Assembly (NCBI RefSeq): GCF_004327985.1
Contig: NZ_SJDL01000004.1
Span: 124,001-188,000, forward strand
Origin: Marinobacter halodurans
Lineage (GTDB): Bacteria; Pseudomonadota; Gammaproteobacteria; Pseudomonadales; Oleiphilaceae
Direction of reading: 5' to 3'
Length of the DNA stretch: 64,000 nucleotides
The translations under genes and the position numbers were made by a program. Position 1 is the stretch's first letter. The number at the start of each line of letters is the position of its first letter. Below are positions 23,266 through 32,268 of the stretch, piece by piece. The notes beneath the pieces are model-generated. The model was given only the letters and a program-made list of their open reading frames with translations. It ran no database searches and was not told the DNA's origin.

Positions 23266-24752
23266 TGCCTATCAGCGCGACCGTATTTAACGACATCCCG
23301 TCCGCCCTGCGGGTACCGGGGTGGTACATCGAGTTCGATAACCGCCTGGCGGGTAATGCTGTGTTCATGGGCAAGCTGCTGGTGATCGGCCAGATGCTGG
23401 CCACGGGCAGCCAGGCCGCCGGCACCCTGGTGCGGGTGACCAGCAAGGAAGAAGCCGACGAGCTGTTCGGCCGTGGCTCCATGCTGGCCGAGCAGATGCG
23501 CGCCATCAAGGACGTGGACCTGTACACCGAGACCTGGGCCATCCCCCTGGACGATGCCGCCACCGCCGTGAAGGCCGAGGGCAGCATCACCGTGGACAAC
23601 GGCCCGACCGACACCCGCCCCCTGGCGCTCTACATCGCCGGCCGGCGCGTGTGGGTCGAGATGGCCGGCGGTGATACGCCGGACGCGGTGGCCCAGGCGA
23701 TCGTCGACGCGGTGAACGCCGACGACCGGGTGCCGGTGACGGCGGCCGTGGACGGCGTGACCTCCAGCAAGGTGAATCTGACCTGCCGCTGGGGCGGCGA
23801 GACCGGCAACGACATCGACCTGCGCGACAGCGTGAAGGGCGAGCAGCGCCCCGGTGGCCTGGGGCTGACCTACACCCAGCCGACCGGCGGCGCCGTCAAC
23901 CCGGACCTGGACCCGGTGATCGCGGCCATGGGCAGCGAGTGGTGGAACTGGATCTGCCTGCCGTACACCGACACCACCAGCCTGGACGCCATGGACGCCG
24001 AGCTGGCCGACCGCTATGGCCCGATGCGCCAGATCGGTGGCCGCGCGTTCTGCGCCTTCCGGGGCACGCACAGCGAGACGGGCACCCTGGGCAGCGGCCG
24101 CAACTCGCCGCACGTGACCATCATGGGCACCAACCTGGCGCCGAGCCCCACCTGGCTGTGGGCGGCGACCAACGCCATCGTGGCGGCCAAATCCCTGGCC
24201 ATCGACCCGGCCCGGCCGCTGCAGCGGCTGACCATGCCCGGACTGATCCCGCCGGCGGAGGACGTGCGCTGGAGCGACGCCGAACGCAACCTGCTGTTGT
24301 TCGACGGCATCGCCACCTACACCGTGGCGAGCGACGGCAGTGTGCAGATCGAGCGCCAGATTACGACCTACCAGGAAAACGCCAGCGGCGTGGCGGACGA
24401 CAGCTATCTGGACATCAACACGCCGGAGACCCTGGAGCGCATCCGCTTCGAGCAGATCAGCCTGTTCGCGCAGAAGTACCCGCGCCACAAGCTGGCCGCC
24501 GACGAGGACCGCGAGTTCTACGACCCGAGCCAGCCGATCATGACACCCAAGGTGGCCCGCACCGAGCTGCTGAACCTCTACCGGCTGACGCTGATGGGGG
24601 CCTATGGCTGGGTGCGCGATTACGCCGGCTACTCCGAGAGCCTGCAGGCGAACATCGACCCGAGCGACCCCAGCCGGCTGAACGTGATCGACCAGCCCAT
24701 GCTGATCGGCCAGTACCGCGTGCACGCGCAGCAGACCCAGTTCCGGCGCTAA
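23265..24752 (+). CDS. L: Contractile tail sheath protein, Mu gpL-like
   Basis: 495 residues, equal to Mu L. Begins with FNDIPSALRVPGWYIEFDN and ends with IDQPMLIGQYRVHAQQTQFRR, both typical. The region LMGAYGWVRDYAGYSESLQANIDPSDPSRLNV before the end corresponds to the conserved sheath core. Shows that the virion is a myovirus. Confidence 0.95.
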   Translation: MPISATVFNDIPSALRVPGWYIEFDNRLAGNAVFMGKLLVIGQMLATGSQAAGTLVRVTSKEEADELFGRGSMLAEQMRAIKDVDLYTETWAIPLDDAATAVKAEGSITVDNGPTDTRPLALYIAGRRVWVEMAGGDTPDAVAQAIVDAVNADDRVPVTAAVDGVTSSKVNLTCRWGGETGNDIDLRDSVKGEQRPGGLGLTYTQPTGGAVNPDLDPVIAAMGSEWWNWICLPYTDTTSLDAMDAELADRYGPMRQIGGRAFCAFRGTHSETGTLGSGRNSPHVTIMGTNLAPSPTWLWAATNAIVAAKSLAIDPARPLQRLTMPGLIPPAEDVRWSDAERNLLLFDGIATYTVASDGSVQIERQITTYQENASGVADDSYLDINTPETLERIRFEQISLFAQKYPRHKLAADEDREFYDPSQPIMTPKVARTELLNLYRLTLMGAYGWVRDYAGYSESLQANIDPSDPSRLNVIDQPMLIGQYRVHAQQTQFRR

Positions 24753-24791
24753 GCGCCGGTTAACCACCCGTTAACAGGAGGGTAAACACCC

Positions 24792-25148
24792 ATGAGCGGA
24801 CGAATCACAGGGGTAGCCACCATTCGAGTGGATGGCCAGGAGTTCCCCACCGAGCGCGGCGCCACGCTGAACCCGGGTGGCGTAAACCGCGCCACCAAGA
24901 TGGCCGGCCGGCGCGTGTACTACAGCGAGGAGCCAGTGGCCCCGACGCTGCAGGCCACCGTGCTGCACACCGAGGAGCTGGACATCATCGAGATCGGCAA
25001 GATCCGCGATGCCACCGTGCTGTTCGAGTGCGACAACGGCCAGGACTACATGCTGACCGGGGCTTTCGTGACCGAGACAGCGGAACTGAACAGCGGCGAG
25101 GGCCAGATCCGTCTGAACCTGGCCGCCCGCACCTGCGAGAGGGTTTAA
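24792..25148 (+). CDS. M: Tail tube protein, Mu gpM-like
   Basis: 118 residues; Hcp-like tube fold. Motifs GVATIRVDGQEFPTERGATLNPGG and GRRVYYSEEPVAPTLQATVLHTEEL are family-typical. Follows the sheath gene after 39 bp containing a good AGGAGGG ribosome site. Confidence 0.93.
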   Translation: MSGRITGVATIRVDGQEFPTERGATLNPGGVNRATKMAGRRVYYSEEPVAPTLQATVLHTEELDIIEIGKIRDATVLFECDNGQDYMLTGAFVTETAELNSGEGQIRLNLAARTCERV

Positions 25149-25151
25149 CCG

Positions 25152-25544
25152 ATGACCGAGCACTACACCGATGACCTGGACAACCAGGATGTCATGGCCG
25201 CGCACGCCGAAGAGGCCGGCCTGACCGATGACGACCTTGCGCGCATCACCGATGACGAGACCACGGTGACCCTGCGCCTGGTGGAACCGATCACCTTCAA
25301 GGCCAGCAAGCTGGAGCCCGAGCGCACCATCGAGGAGCTGGTGATTCCAAAAGGCGTCAAGGGCAAGCACCTGGTGGCCATGGACAAAGCCGAAGGCGAA
25401 ATGGGCAAGACCCTGGCGCTGATTGCCGCGCTGGCGCGCATTCCAGTGCACGCCGCCCGTGAGCTGGATGGGCGGGACGTGGATCTGGCGCTGTACGCCA
25501 TCCTGCCTTTTTTGCCGAAGCTCCGCGGGACTGGCAAACGCTAG
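25152..25544 (+). CDS. Tail assembly chaperone, short form (Mu gp41-like)
   Basis: 130 residues. N-terminal acidic region (about 1-45), then ETTVTLRLVEPITFKASKLEPERTIEELV and a helical C-terminus. Such proteins coat the tape measure during tail assembly. The zero-frame product ends at TAG 25542-25544. A slippery heptamer near the end lets a fraction of ribosomes continue in the -1 frame. Confidence 0.9.
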   Translation: MTEHYTDDLDNQDVMAAHAEEAGLTDDDLARITDDETTVTLRLVEPITFKASKLEPERTIEELVIPKGVKGKHLVAMDKAEGEMGKTLALIAALARIPVHAARELDGRDVDLALYAILPFLPKLRGTGKR

Positions 25545-25672
25545 TACGCGGAGTGGCATTCGCCTTCAGCGGGTTCAACCCCGTGGACCTGCTGGAGATG
25601 GACATGAAGGACCTGGAGTGGTGGTACCACCAGGCGGAAGAACTGGCCGAGGAGATGAAACGCGATGGCTAA
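25152..25672 (+). CDS. Tail assembly chaperone, -1 frameshift fusion (gp41-42 type)
   Basis: Predicted second product of the same start: 121 codons in frame, shift back one base at 25508-25514, then 52 codons in the -1 frame to TAA 25670-25672, about 173 residues. The extension reads AEAPRDWQTLVRGVAFAFSG, then FNPVDLLEMDMKDLEWWYHQ, and has no upstream start of its own, so it makes sense only as an extension. Tail genes of most long-tailed phages, Mu included, use a frameshift here. The tape measure ATG overlaps its end by 8 bases. Confidence 0.88.
25508..25553 (+). other. Programmed -1 ribosomal frameshift signal
   Basis: Slippery heptamer T-TTT-TTG (25508-25514) in zero frame, a 6-base spacer, then a perfect 7-bp stem CTCCGCG (25521-25527)/CGCGGAG (25547-25553) with a 19-base loop. 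Heptamer phase, spacing and stem all fit the standard stimulator design. Confidence 0.88.
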
Positions 25673-27422
25673 CATGGTGACCAGCGTCGTCATGCAACTG
25701 GTGGACCGCGTAACCCGCCCGGTTCGGCGCATTCAGCAGTCGCTGTCGGGGCTGGCCAGTCGGGCCGGCCTGGACCGCCTGTCGGCGTCCGCCCATCGTG
25801 TGGGCCAGTCCCTGGGCACGGTGATGGAGCGCGCCAAGGGCCTGGGCGAACGCCTGTTATGGATGGGAGGGATCGCCGCCGGAGCAGTCTGGGGTACCGA
25901 GCGCCTGGTGTCCGGGGTAACGGACCTGGGCGCTGAGGTTCAGAACGCGGCTGGCCGGCTGAAAGTGGGCACCACCTGGCTGCAGGAATGGTTCTATGTG
26001 GGCAAGCAGTTCGGGGTGCAGAACGACGCCCTGGTGGACGGCATGAAGGAGCTGTCGCTGCGGGCCGATGAGTTCGTGGTGACCGCTGGTGGCCCGGCGG
26101 CCGAGGCGTTCGGGCGCCTGGGTATCAGCATCGACGACCTGCGCAAGACCGGCGGCGACACCGCCAAGATGTTCGACCTGGTGCGCGACAAACTGGGCGA
26201 CGTTCAGAACGACGCCGCGCGCCAGCGGATCATGGACGAGATCTTCGGCGGCCAGGGCGCCGAGCAGATGGTGGAGATGCTGCAGGCCAGCCGCCAGGAG
26301 ATCGAGCGGATGATGAAGGCGGCCCACGACAAGGGCGCCATCCTGACCCCGGAGGAGATCGAGAACAGCCGGCGCTATACCCGCCAGATGGGTGACCTGC
26401 GCACGGTGCTGTTCGGTATCCAGACCGCCGTGGTGGGCGACCTGCTGCCCGCCATCAACCAGTGGATCGACCGCATGGGCGCCCTGGGCCAGGCCAACCG
26501 GGAGGCGATCGCCAAGGACATCGTGGACGGCATCCGGGACGTGTGGCGGGGTCTGCGCATGGTGGGCGCTGCAGTGAGTTGGGCGGCCGATGCTGTCGGT
26601 GGCTATGGGAACCTGATCGCCATTCTTGCGGGGCTTCTGGCCGGTAGGTTTTTGGTGTCGCTAGTAACGGCAACGGTTCAGCTAGGGGTTTTTGGTTGGA
26701 CAGCCGGAAAAACCGCTGCCAAAGGGCTGCTTTGGCTGGGCCGTGGTGTTGTCAGTGCTGGGGCTGGCCTCGCTGGATTAGCAGCGCGGGCGGTACCGGC
26801 TGCGATTGCCGGCATCCGTGCGCTGTCGCTGGCCCTGATCACTACCCCGATTGGCTGGATCATCACCGGCGTGGCCGCTGTGGCCGGCGCGGTGTACCTG
26901 ATCTACCGAAACTGGGACGGCATCTCCGAGTGGTTCAGCAACCTGTGGAAAGGCATCAAGGCGTTTTTCAGCCAGGGCATCGGCGACATCGCCAAGCAGC
27001 TGCTGGCCTGGAGCCCGGCCGGCCTGCTGATGAAGGGCATCGACGCGGTGTTCGAGCTGTTCGGCGCGCGGCCGCTTAGCGAGATCGGCGGCGAGTGGAT
27101 CGGCGGCCTTTGGGATGGCATCCAGCAGAAGTGGGCGGGCCTGACCAACTGGCTGTCCCAACGCATCACGGCCCTGGTGGACTGGATGCCGGATTGGGTC
27201 AAGGACCAGCTTGGTATTGGCGGCATGGCCGCGCCGGTGGCATCCGGTGCCCCGGTCACCCAGGGGCGGCCATCGGCCATGCCTGGGCCTGCCCGTGCGG
27301 AAGTGGGCGGCGAGCTGCGGATCGTGGTGGATTCTGAGGGGCGGCCCCGCGTCACGGAGGCGCGCCGCAACGGGGGCATGGACTTCGATGTGGAGTCTGG
27401 AGTACTGGGGGTGGCGCCGTGA
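25665..27422 (+). CDS. Tail tape measure protein
   Basis: 585 residues. Sets tail length and helps DNA entry. N-terminal helical coiled region (VTRPVRRIQQSLSGLASRAG), a TP901-like core with LKVGTTWLQEWFYVGKQFG and GGQGAEQMVEMLQ, and a central hydrophobic stretch with several possible membrane helices (about 320-410). The C-terminus is flexible and Pro/Gly-rich. Start overlaps the end of the frameshift extension. Confidence 0.93.
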   Translation: MANMVTSVVMQLVDRVTRPVRRIQQSLSGLASRAGLDRLSASAHRVGQSLGTVMERAKGLGERLLWMGGIAAGAVWGTERLVSGVTDLGAEVQNAAGRLKVGTTWLQEWFYVGKQFGVQNDALVDGMKELSLRADEFVVTAGGPAAEAFGRLGISIDDLRKTGGDTAKMFDLVRDKLGDVQNDAARQRIMDEIFGGQGAEQMVEMLQASRQEIERMMKAAHDKGAILTPEEIENSRRYTRQMGDLRTVLFGIQTAVVGDLLPAINQWIDRMGALGQANREAIAKDIVDGIRDVWRGLRMVGAAVSWAADAVGGYGNLIAILAGLLAGRFLVSLVTATVQLGVFGWTAGKTAAKGLLWLGRGVVSAGAGLAGLAARAVPAAIAGIRALSLALITTPIGWIITGVAAVAGAVYLIYRNWDGISEWFSNLWKGIKAFFSQGIGDIAKQLLAWSPAGLLMKGIDAVFELFGARPLSEIGGEWIGGLWDGIQQKWAGLTNWLSQRITALVDWMPDWVKDQLGIGGMAAPVASGAPVTQGRPSAMPGPARAEVGGELRIVVDSEGRPRVTEARRNGGMDFDVESGVLGVAP

Positions 27423-27424
27423 TG

Positions 27425-27787
27425 CTATTGCCGATCGCCGGCCTGTCGCTCCATGGCTCGCTGGCTTATGTCAGCTTGGACGACACCCACGCCAACGACT
27501 ACGCCGACAATTACAGAGAGGCCCCAGTGCGCCCCCTGGATTCCGTAGAACGTTGCAACGCCAGCTGCGATCCCGACAAAAAGGCCGATGACCATTCCAA
27601 CGTCCTTAGCTGCGATCTTCTCCCGCTTGGCCAGCTTTTCGCCCGTGCTGAACCCGGTCAAAAGAAACGCCAGGCCGATTGCCAAGTGAAAGCCCCAGTG
27701 AATTTCCGGGGTGAGGTAGTAGAACGCGATGCCTGTCAAAAGACCAATTACAGCCCCGATGCCTGGAGCTTTGTCGATGATATTCAT
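27425..27787 (-). CDS. Antisense membrane protein (moron) inside the tail operon
   Basis: 120 residues on the opposite strand, tail-to-tail with the tape measure gene and head-to-head with gpN. Start chosen at the ATG behind GGAGGG; an ATG 18 bp upstream lacks a site. Four membrane helices are predicted, arranged as two similar hairpins: VIGLLTGIAFYYLTPEIHWG (first) and VIGLFVGIAAGVATFYGIQG then HWG (second), suggesting internal duplication. Independent orientation and lack of structural role mark it as a lysogenic-conversion gene, perhaps for superinfection exclusion. Function unknown; no clear promoter was found by eye. Confidence 0.7.
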   Translation of the reverse strand: MNIIDKAPGIGAVIGLLTGIAFYYLTPEIHWGFHLAIGLAFLLTGFSTGEKLAKREKIAAKDVGMVIGLFVGIAAGVATFYGIQGAHWGLSVIVGVVVGVGVVQADISQRAMERQAGDRQ

Positions 27788-27830
27788 GGTGCCCTCCGTT
27801 TTCATTCATGCGCAAACAGGAGCTTAGCAC

Positions 27831-29081
27831 ATGACCTGGCGTGACCGTATCGACCCAGAACTGGCGGGCTCCTATCGCGGTGTGCGCTTCCACGTGGAGC
27901 GCTCCGACACCACGGGCGGCCGCCGCTGGCTGATCCATGAGTACCCGCGCCGCGACCGGCCCTACGCCGAGGACATGGGCCGCAAGGCCAAAGAGTGGCG
28001 CCTGCAGCTGTTCGTGGCCGGCGACGACTACGACAAGCAGCGGGACGCCCTGATCGCCGCCCTGGATGCCCCGGGCGTGGCCACGCTGGTGCACCCGTAC
28101 CTGGGCAGCGTCGCGGCCGTAGCCAGCGACGTGCGGTGGAGCGAGAGCACCCGGGACGGCGGCGTGTGCACCTTCCAGGTGACGTTTGCCGAGGCAGGCC
28201 AGGAAGCCTACCCCGCCACCACGGTGGACACCCAGCGGGAAGTGCGCCAGGCGGCGGACGCGTTCGAGGAGCAGCTGACCCAGGACTTTGCCGACCAGTG
28301 GAGCGTGGAGGGTCTGCTGGGCTGGTCCCTGGTCGCGGTGGAGCGTGACCTGGCGGCCGTGATGCAGGGCATCGAGGACGTGGTGGGCGGCATCGCCGAC
28401 GAGGTAGCGGCGCAGATCCGCGCGCCGATCAACATGGTGGGCATCGTGCTGGGTGGCTTTAACCGGCTGCGCAACGCGGTGCTGCGGCCGATCAATGCCC
28501 TGGACCTTTACAGCGGCAACAGCGTCCTGGGCCGGAGCGATGACGAGGACAGCGGCCGGGTGCTGCTGACCCCGGGCACGCCGGTGCGCGCGGCCAGGCT
28601 GCTGCTGGAGACTGGGATCAGCAGCGACAGCGTGACCCCACCCACGGCGGACACGCCGGAGCGCATCCAGCGGGCGCAGAACACCATCGCGGCCCGGCGC
28701 CTGAACAGCCGCGCGGCCACCCTGGCCGCTGCGCGCCTGGTGGCGGATACCGACTGGATGAGCCGGCAGGATGCCGAGGCGGCTGGGGCCAGCACCATGG
28801 AGCTGATCGACCGGCAGATGACCACCGACGAGGCCATCACCGACGCCGTGTACGCGGCCCTGGTGGATCTGCGGGCCAAGGTCTCCGACGACCTGCGCAC
28901 CCGGGCGGTGGCCTTGCCTGGCATGACCACCTACACCCCGCAGCGGACCCTGCCGGCGCTGGTGGTGGCGCACCGCTTGTACGGCGACGCCACCCGGGCG
29001 GACGAGATCGTGGCGCGCAACGACGTGCCGCACCCGGGCGCCCTGCGCGGTGGCATCGAGCTGGAGGTGCTGAGTGAGTAA
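27831..29081 (+). CDS. N: Tail/DNA circularisation protein gpN-like
   Basis: 416 residues. Starts with TWRDRIDPELAGSYRGVRFHVERSDTTGGRRW, the marker of the DNA circularisation N-terminal domain family. In Mu it belongs to the baseplate/tail and travels into the cell with DNA. A long helical middle and a C-terminal region ending in GIELEVLSE follow. The next start lies inside its end. Confidence 0.9.
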   Translation: MTWRDRIDPELAGSYRGVRFHVERSDTTGGRRWLIHEYPRRDRPYAEDMGRKAKEWRLQLFVAGDDYDKQRDALIAALDAPGVATLVHPYLGSVAAVASDVRWSESTRDGGVCTFQVTFAEAGQEAYPATTVDTQREVRQAADAFEEQLTQDFADQWSVEGLLGWSLVAVERDLAAVMQGIEDVVGGIADEVAAQIRAPINMVGIVLGGFNRLRNAVLRPINALDLYSGNSVLGRSDDEDSGRVLLTPGTPVRAARLLLETGISSDSVTPPTADTPERIQRAQNTIAARRLNSRAATLAAARLVADTDWMSRQDAEAAGASTMELIDRQMTTDEAITDAVYAALVDLRAKVSDDLRTRAVALPGMTTYTPQRTLPALVVAHRLYGDATRADEIVARNDVPHPGALRGGIELEVLSE

Positions 29082-30150
29082 CCCCGAGCCGGTAGTGCTG
29101 CAGATCGGCAGCCAGCGCCACCAGGGCTGGCAGGAGGTCCGCATCCGCCTGTCCCTGGAGCAGATCGCCGACAGCTTCGACCTGACCCTGACCGAGCGCT
29201 GGGCCGACTCCGGCCTGGTGCGGCCGGTGACACCTGGCGAAGCCTGCACCGTGAAAGTGGGCGACGAGCTGGTAGTGACCGGCTACCTGGACGAGGTGCT
29301 GCCGGACTACGACGCCACCAGCCACACCATCTCAGCCAGCGGCCGCAGCAAGGCGGCGGACCTGATCGACTGCAGCGGCAAGGACCAGCGATTCGACGGC
29401 CAGACGCTGCTGCAGATCGCCACGGCCCTGGCCAAGCCCTACGGCATCGAGGTGATCGACATCGTGGGTGCGTCTAAGCCGTTCCAGTACTTCGCCCTGG
29501 AGGATGGCCAGCCGATCGCCGAGGCCATCGAGCGGGCCGCGCAGATCCGGGGCGCCCGGATCGTGAGCGATGCCCAGGGGCGCCTGGTGATCGTGCACGC
29601 GGTGCAGCGGGAGATCCGCACGCCGCTGGTGCTGGGCGGGAACATCCGCAAGGGCTCCGGGACCTTCAGCGATCGGGACCGCTTCAACGTCTACATCGTC
29701 GAGGGGCAGACGCCAGGCACGGACCAGTGGTTCGGCGCCAATGCGTCCGGCCCCACGGCCAAGGCCACCGACCCGCGCATCCGCACCCCGCGCACCACGC
29801 TGATCGTGTGCGACACGCCGGCCGACGCTGGCGACTGCAAGGCCCGCGCCGAGCTGGAGTCCCGCATGCGCTGGGCCAAGGGCCGGGGCGTGACCTACAC
29901 CGTGGGCACCTGGCGCCATGAGCAAGGCGTCTGGCGTCCGGGCGACCTGGTACACGTGCGCGATGCCTACCTGGGCCTGGACGAGCAGCTGCTGATCAGC
30001 GACGTGCAGCTTATCGAGAACGAGCAAGGGCGCACCGCCGAGCTGCGGGTGGCCCCGCCGGCGGCCTTCGAGCCCGTGCCAATCGCGGAGCCCCAGGCCA
30101 ACGGCAAGAGCGGTAACCAGACAACTGGATGGGTGAAGAAGCCGTTATGA
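29074..30150 (+). CDS. P: Baseplate hub protein, Mu gpP (gp44)-like
   Basis: 358 residues from a GTG overlapping the previous gene by 8 bases. Homologous to phage P2 gpD/T4 gp27-type hub: IRLSLEQIADSFDLTLTERW, then GDELVVTGYLDEVLPDYDA and GRSKAADLIDCS. Forms the central hub above the spike. Confidence 0.92.
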   Translation: MSNPEPVVLQIGSQRHQGWQEVRIRLSLEQIADSFDLTLTERWADSGLVRPVTPGEACTVKVGDELVVTGYLDEVLPDYDATSHTISASGRSKAADLIDCSGKDQRFDGQTLLQIATALAKPYGIEVIDIVGASKPFQYFALEDGQPIAEAIERAAQIRGARIVSDAQGRLVIVHAVQREIRTPLVLGGNIRKGSGTFSDRDRFNVYIVEGQTPGTDQWFGANASGPTAKATDPRIRTPRTTLIVCDTPADAGDCKARAELESRMRWAKGRGVTYTVGTWRHEQGVWRPGDLVHVRDAYLGLDEQLLISDVQLIENEQGRTAELRVAPPAAFEPVPIAEPQANGKSGNQTTGWVKKPL

Positions 30151-30767
30151 CGGACCAGAGAAGAACGTGGCAGCGCCTGATGGGGCCTGTCTGGCGGCGC
30201 ATCCGCCTGCTGGTCTCCAGGGGCGTGGTGAAGCTGGTGGACGACAGCCTGAAGCTGCAGGGCGTGCAGGTGTCACTGCTGGGGGACGAGCCGGCGTGGG
30301 CGGAGCGCTTCCAGGACTATGGCCACACCAGCCACCCGCACCCAGGGGCCGAGGCCGTGGTGGCCGCCGTCGGTGGTGCCCGTGCCCACCTGGTGGCGCT
30401 GGCGATCGACGACCGGCGGTACCGGCTGAAGGACCTGGCCGAGGGCGAGGTGGCCATGTACGACGACCTGGGCAACGTGATCGTGTTCCGGCGGGACAAG
30501 ATCCAGGTGCAGGCGGTGCAGCACCTGGAGGTGACCGCGCCGACCTGCCACATCACCGCAACGACGAACCACGACGGCAACGTGACGATCAACGGCAACC
30601 TGGTGGTGAACGGTTCCGGGGCGTTTACCCAGGCCCTGTCCTCCGCCACCTCCGTGGCCGATCCGAAGGGCACCATGCAGGCCATGCGGAACACCTACAA
30701 CGGGCACAACCACGACGAGAACAACACAAGCGGGCCGACTGATCCGCCCAACCAGGAGATGACCTAA
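30147..30767 (+). CDS. Baseplate spike, Mu gp45-like
   Basis: 206 residues. Membrane-piercing spike at the tail tip. N-terminal OB-like part, then a beta-helical shaft with repeats (HLEVTAPTCHITATTNHDGN, VTINGNLVVNGSGAF), and a C-terminal tip with HNHDENN. Mu gp45 binds iron at its apex through an H-x-H motif from three chains; the H-x-H here is in the same place. Confidence 0.92.
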   Translation: MTDQRRTWQRLMGPVWRRIRLLVSRGVVKLVDDSLKLQGVQVSLLGDEPAWAERFQDYGHTSHPHPGAEAVVAAVGGARAHLVALAIDDRRYRLKDLAEGEVAMYDDLGNVIVFRRDKIQVQAVQHLEVTAPTCHITATTNHDGNVTINGNLVVNGSGAFTQALSSATSVADPKGTMQAMRNTYNGHNHDENNTSGPTDPPNQEMT

Positions 30768-31210
30768 TGGACATCGCGCTGAAATACGACGCCGGCGCCA
30801 AGCGCTTCGACCTGGCGATCGAGGGCGGCGACCTGGCAACCGACGAGAGCCTGCAGACGGCGGTGATCCTGTCCCTGTTCACCGATCGGCGCGCCCTGGA
30901 GGAGGACCGCCTGCCGGACGGCACCAACGACCGCCGGGGCTACTGGGCGGACGCCTACCGCGACCGGCCCCACGGCTCCCGCCTGTGGCTGCTGTACCGG
31001 GAAAAGGAGCAGGACGAGGTGCTGCGCCGGGCCAAGGAGTACGCCGAGGAGGCGCTGGCCTGGCTGGTGGAGGACGAGGTGGCCGAGGCCGTGGAGGTGG
31101 AGGCGTGGCACATGCGGCGCGACACCCTGGGCCTGCGGGTGGTGATCCGGCGCGGCGATCGCGCGGTGCTGGAACGTCAATACGACTACGTGTGGCGAAA
31201 CGCCGCATAA
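30767..31210 (+). CDS. Baseplate wedge protein, Mu gp46-like
   Basis: 147 residues, GP46 family (related to T4 gp25/P2 W). Motif LATDESLQTAVILSLFTDRRALEEDRLPDG followed by RRGYWADAY is characteristic. Starts on the last base of the spike stop. Confidence 0.92.
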   Translation: MDIALKYDAGAKRFDLAIEGGDLATDESLQTAVILSLFTDRRALEEDRLPDGTNDRRGYWADAYRDRPHGSRLWLLYREKEQDEVLRRAKEYAEEALAWLVEDEVAEAVEVEAWHMRRDTLGLRVVIRRGDRAVLERQYDYVWRNAA

Positions 31211-31221
31211 CGGAGGGTTAG

Positions 31222-32268
31222 ATGGCGCGTAAACGGCCTTCATTACCGGAACTGATGGCCCGGGTCGATCAGGACCTGCTGTCCCGGCTGCCCGGTGCCC
31301 AGGCGGCCCTGGCCACCCGCCTGACCCAGGCGCTGGCCACCAGCCAGGCCGGGGTAACACATGGCCTTTATGGGTACCTGCAATGGCTGGAGCGGCAGCT
31401 GTTCCCGGAGACCTGCGACGACGACCTGCTGCACCTGCACAGCGCCGGGGTGCCCCGGCGCCAGGCGTCCGCATCCACTGGCAACGTGACCTTTACCGGC
31501 ACAGACGGCGCGGTGATCATCGCCGGCACCCGCCTGCAGCTGGATGGCCAGGAGTACCAGACCACCGCCGAGGTGGCGATCGCTGCCGGCACGGCCCTGG
31601 CCACCGTTGAGGCTGTGGTGGCCGGCGCGGCCGGTGACCAGGCCGCCGGGGCAGAGCTTAGCCTGGTGTCGCCGGTGCCTGGTGTCGATACCACGGCGGT
31701 GGTGGGCGCTGACGGCCTGCAGGGTGGTGCGGATCTGGAGGCATACAGCAGCTGGCGCGATCGCATCCTGCGCCGCCGGGCGCGGGTGCCGCGCGGTGGT
31801 GCGTCCGGCGACTGGGAAGGCTGGGCGCTGGAGGTGCCGGGCGTGACCCGGGCCTGGGAGGACCCGCTGGGCATGGGCGCCGGTTCCGTGGTGCTGCGCA
31901 TTATGGCGGACGATGCGGCCGACGGCCCGCTGCCGTCCCAGCAGCTGCTGGACGCGGTGTTCGACTACATCACCGACCGCAAGAACGTGACCGCCCACCT
32001 GTACGTGATCGCACCGACGCCCGTGGACTTCGCCCCCCAGCTGTCGGTGACACCGGACACGGCGGAGGTGCGCGCAGCGGCGGCGGCTGGCCTGCAGGAC
32101 CTGGTGGAGCGTGAGGGCGAGCCCGGCGGCACCCTGCTGATCACCCGCGTGCGGCACGCGATCAGTTCAGCGGCCGGCATCGAGGACTACGACCTGCAGT
32201 GGCCCACGGCGAACATCAACTACGCCACGGGCGAGCTGCCGGTATGGGCAGGTGTGACATGGCTGTGA
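31222..32268 (+). CDS. Baseplate J-like wedge protein, Mu gp47-like
   Basis: 348 residues. Contains GVTHGLYGYLQWLERQLFPETCDDDLLHLHSAGVPR, and a C-terminal domain with LYVIAPTPVDFAPQLSVTPDT, the baseplate_J pattern. Overlaps the next gene by 10 bases. Confidence 0.92.
   Translation: MARKRPSLPELMARVDQDLLSRLPGAQAALATRLTQALATSQAGVTHGLYGYLQWLERQLFPETCDDDLLHLHSAGVPRRQASASTGNVTFTGTDGAVIIAGTRLQLDGQEYQTTAEVAIAAGTALATVEAVVAGAAGDQAAGAELSLVSPVPGVDTTAVVGADGLQGGADLEAYSSWRDRILRRRARVPRGGASGDWEGWALEVPGVTRAWEDPLGMGAGSVVLRIMADDAADGPLPSQQLLDAVFDYITDRKNVTAHLYVIAPTPVDFAPQLSVTPDTAEVRAAAAAGLQDLVEREGEPGGTLLITRVRHAISSAAGIEDYDLQWPTANINYATGELPVWAGVTWL

Noticed and set aside
23160-24767. 535-codon open frame on the minus strand opposite the tail sheath gene
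   Set aside because: A high-GC shadow: it is rich in A, G, R, V, H with no family pattern, while the plus strand codes for a clear sheath protein.
27419-27844. Plus-strand frame of 141 codons through the moron
   Set aside because: No ribosome site and random composition; the opposite strand encodes a well-formed membrane protein.
27606-29249. 547-codon minus-strand frame opposite gpN and overlapping the moron
   Set aside because: Shadow of gpN; composition is typical of antisense GC-rich DNA. Only the shorter minus-strand membrane gene at 27425-27787 has a ribosome site and sensible membrane helices.
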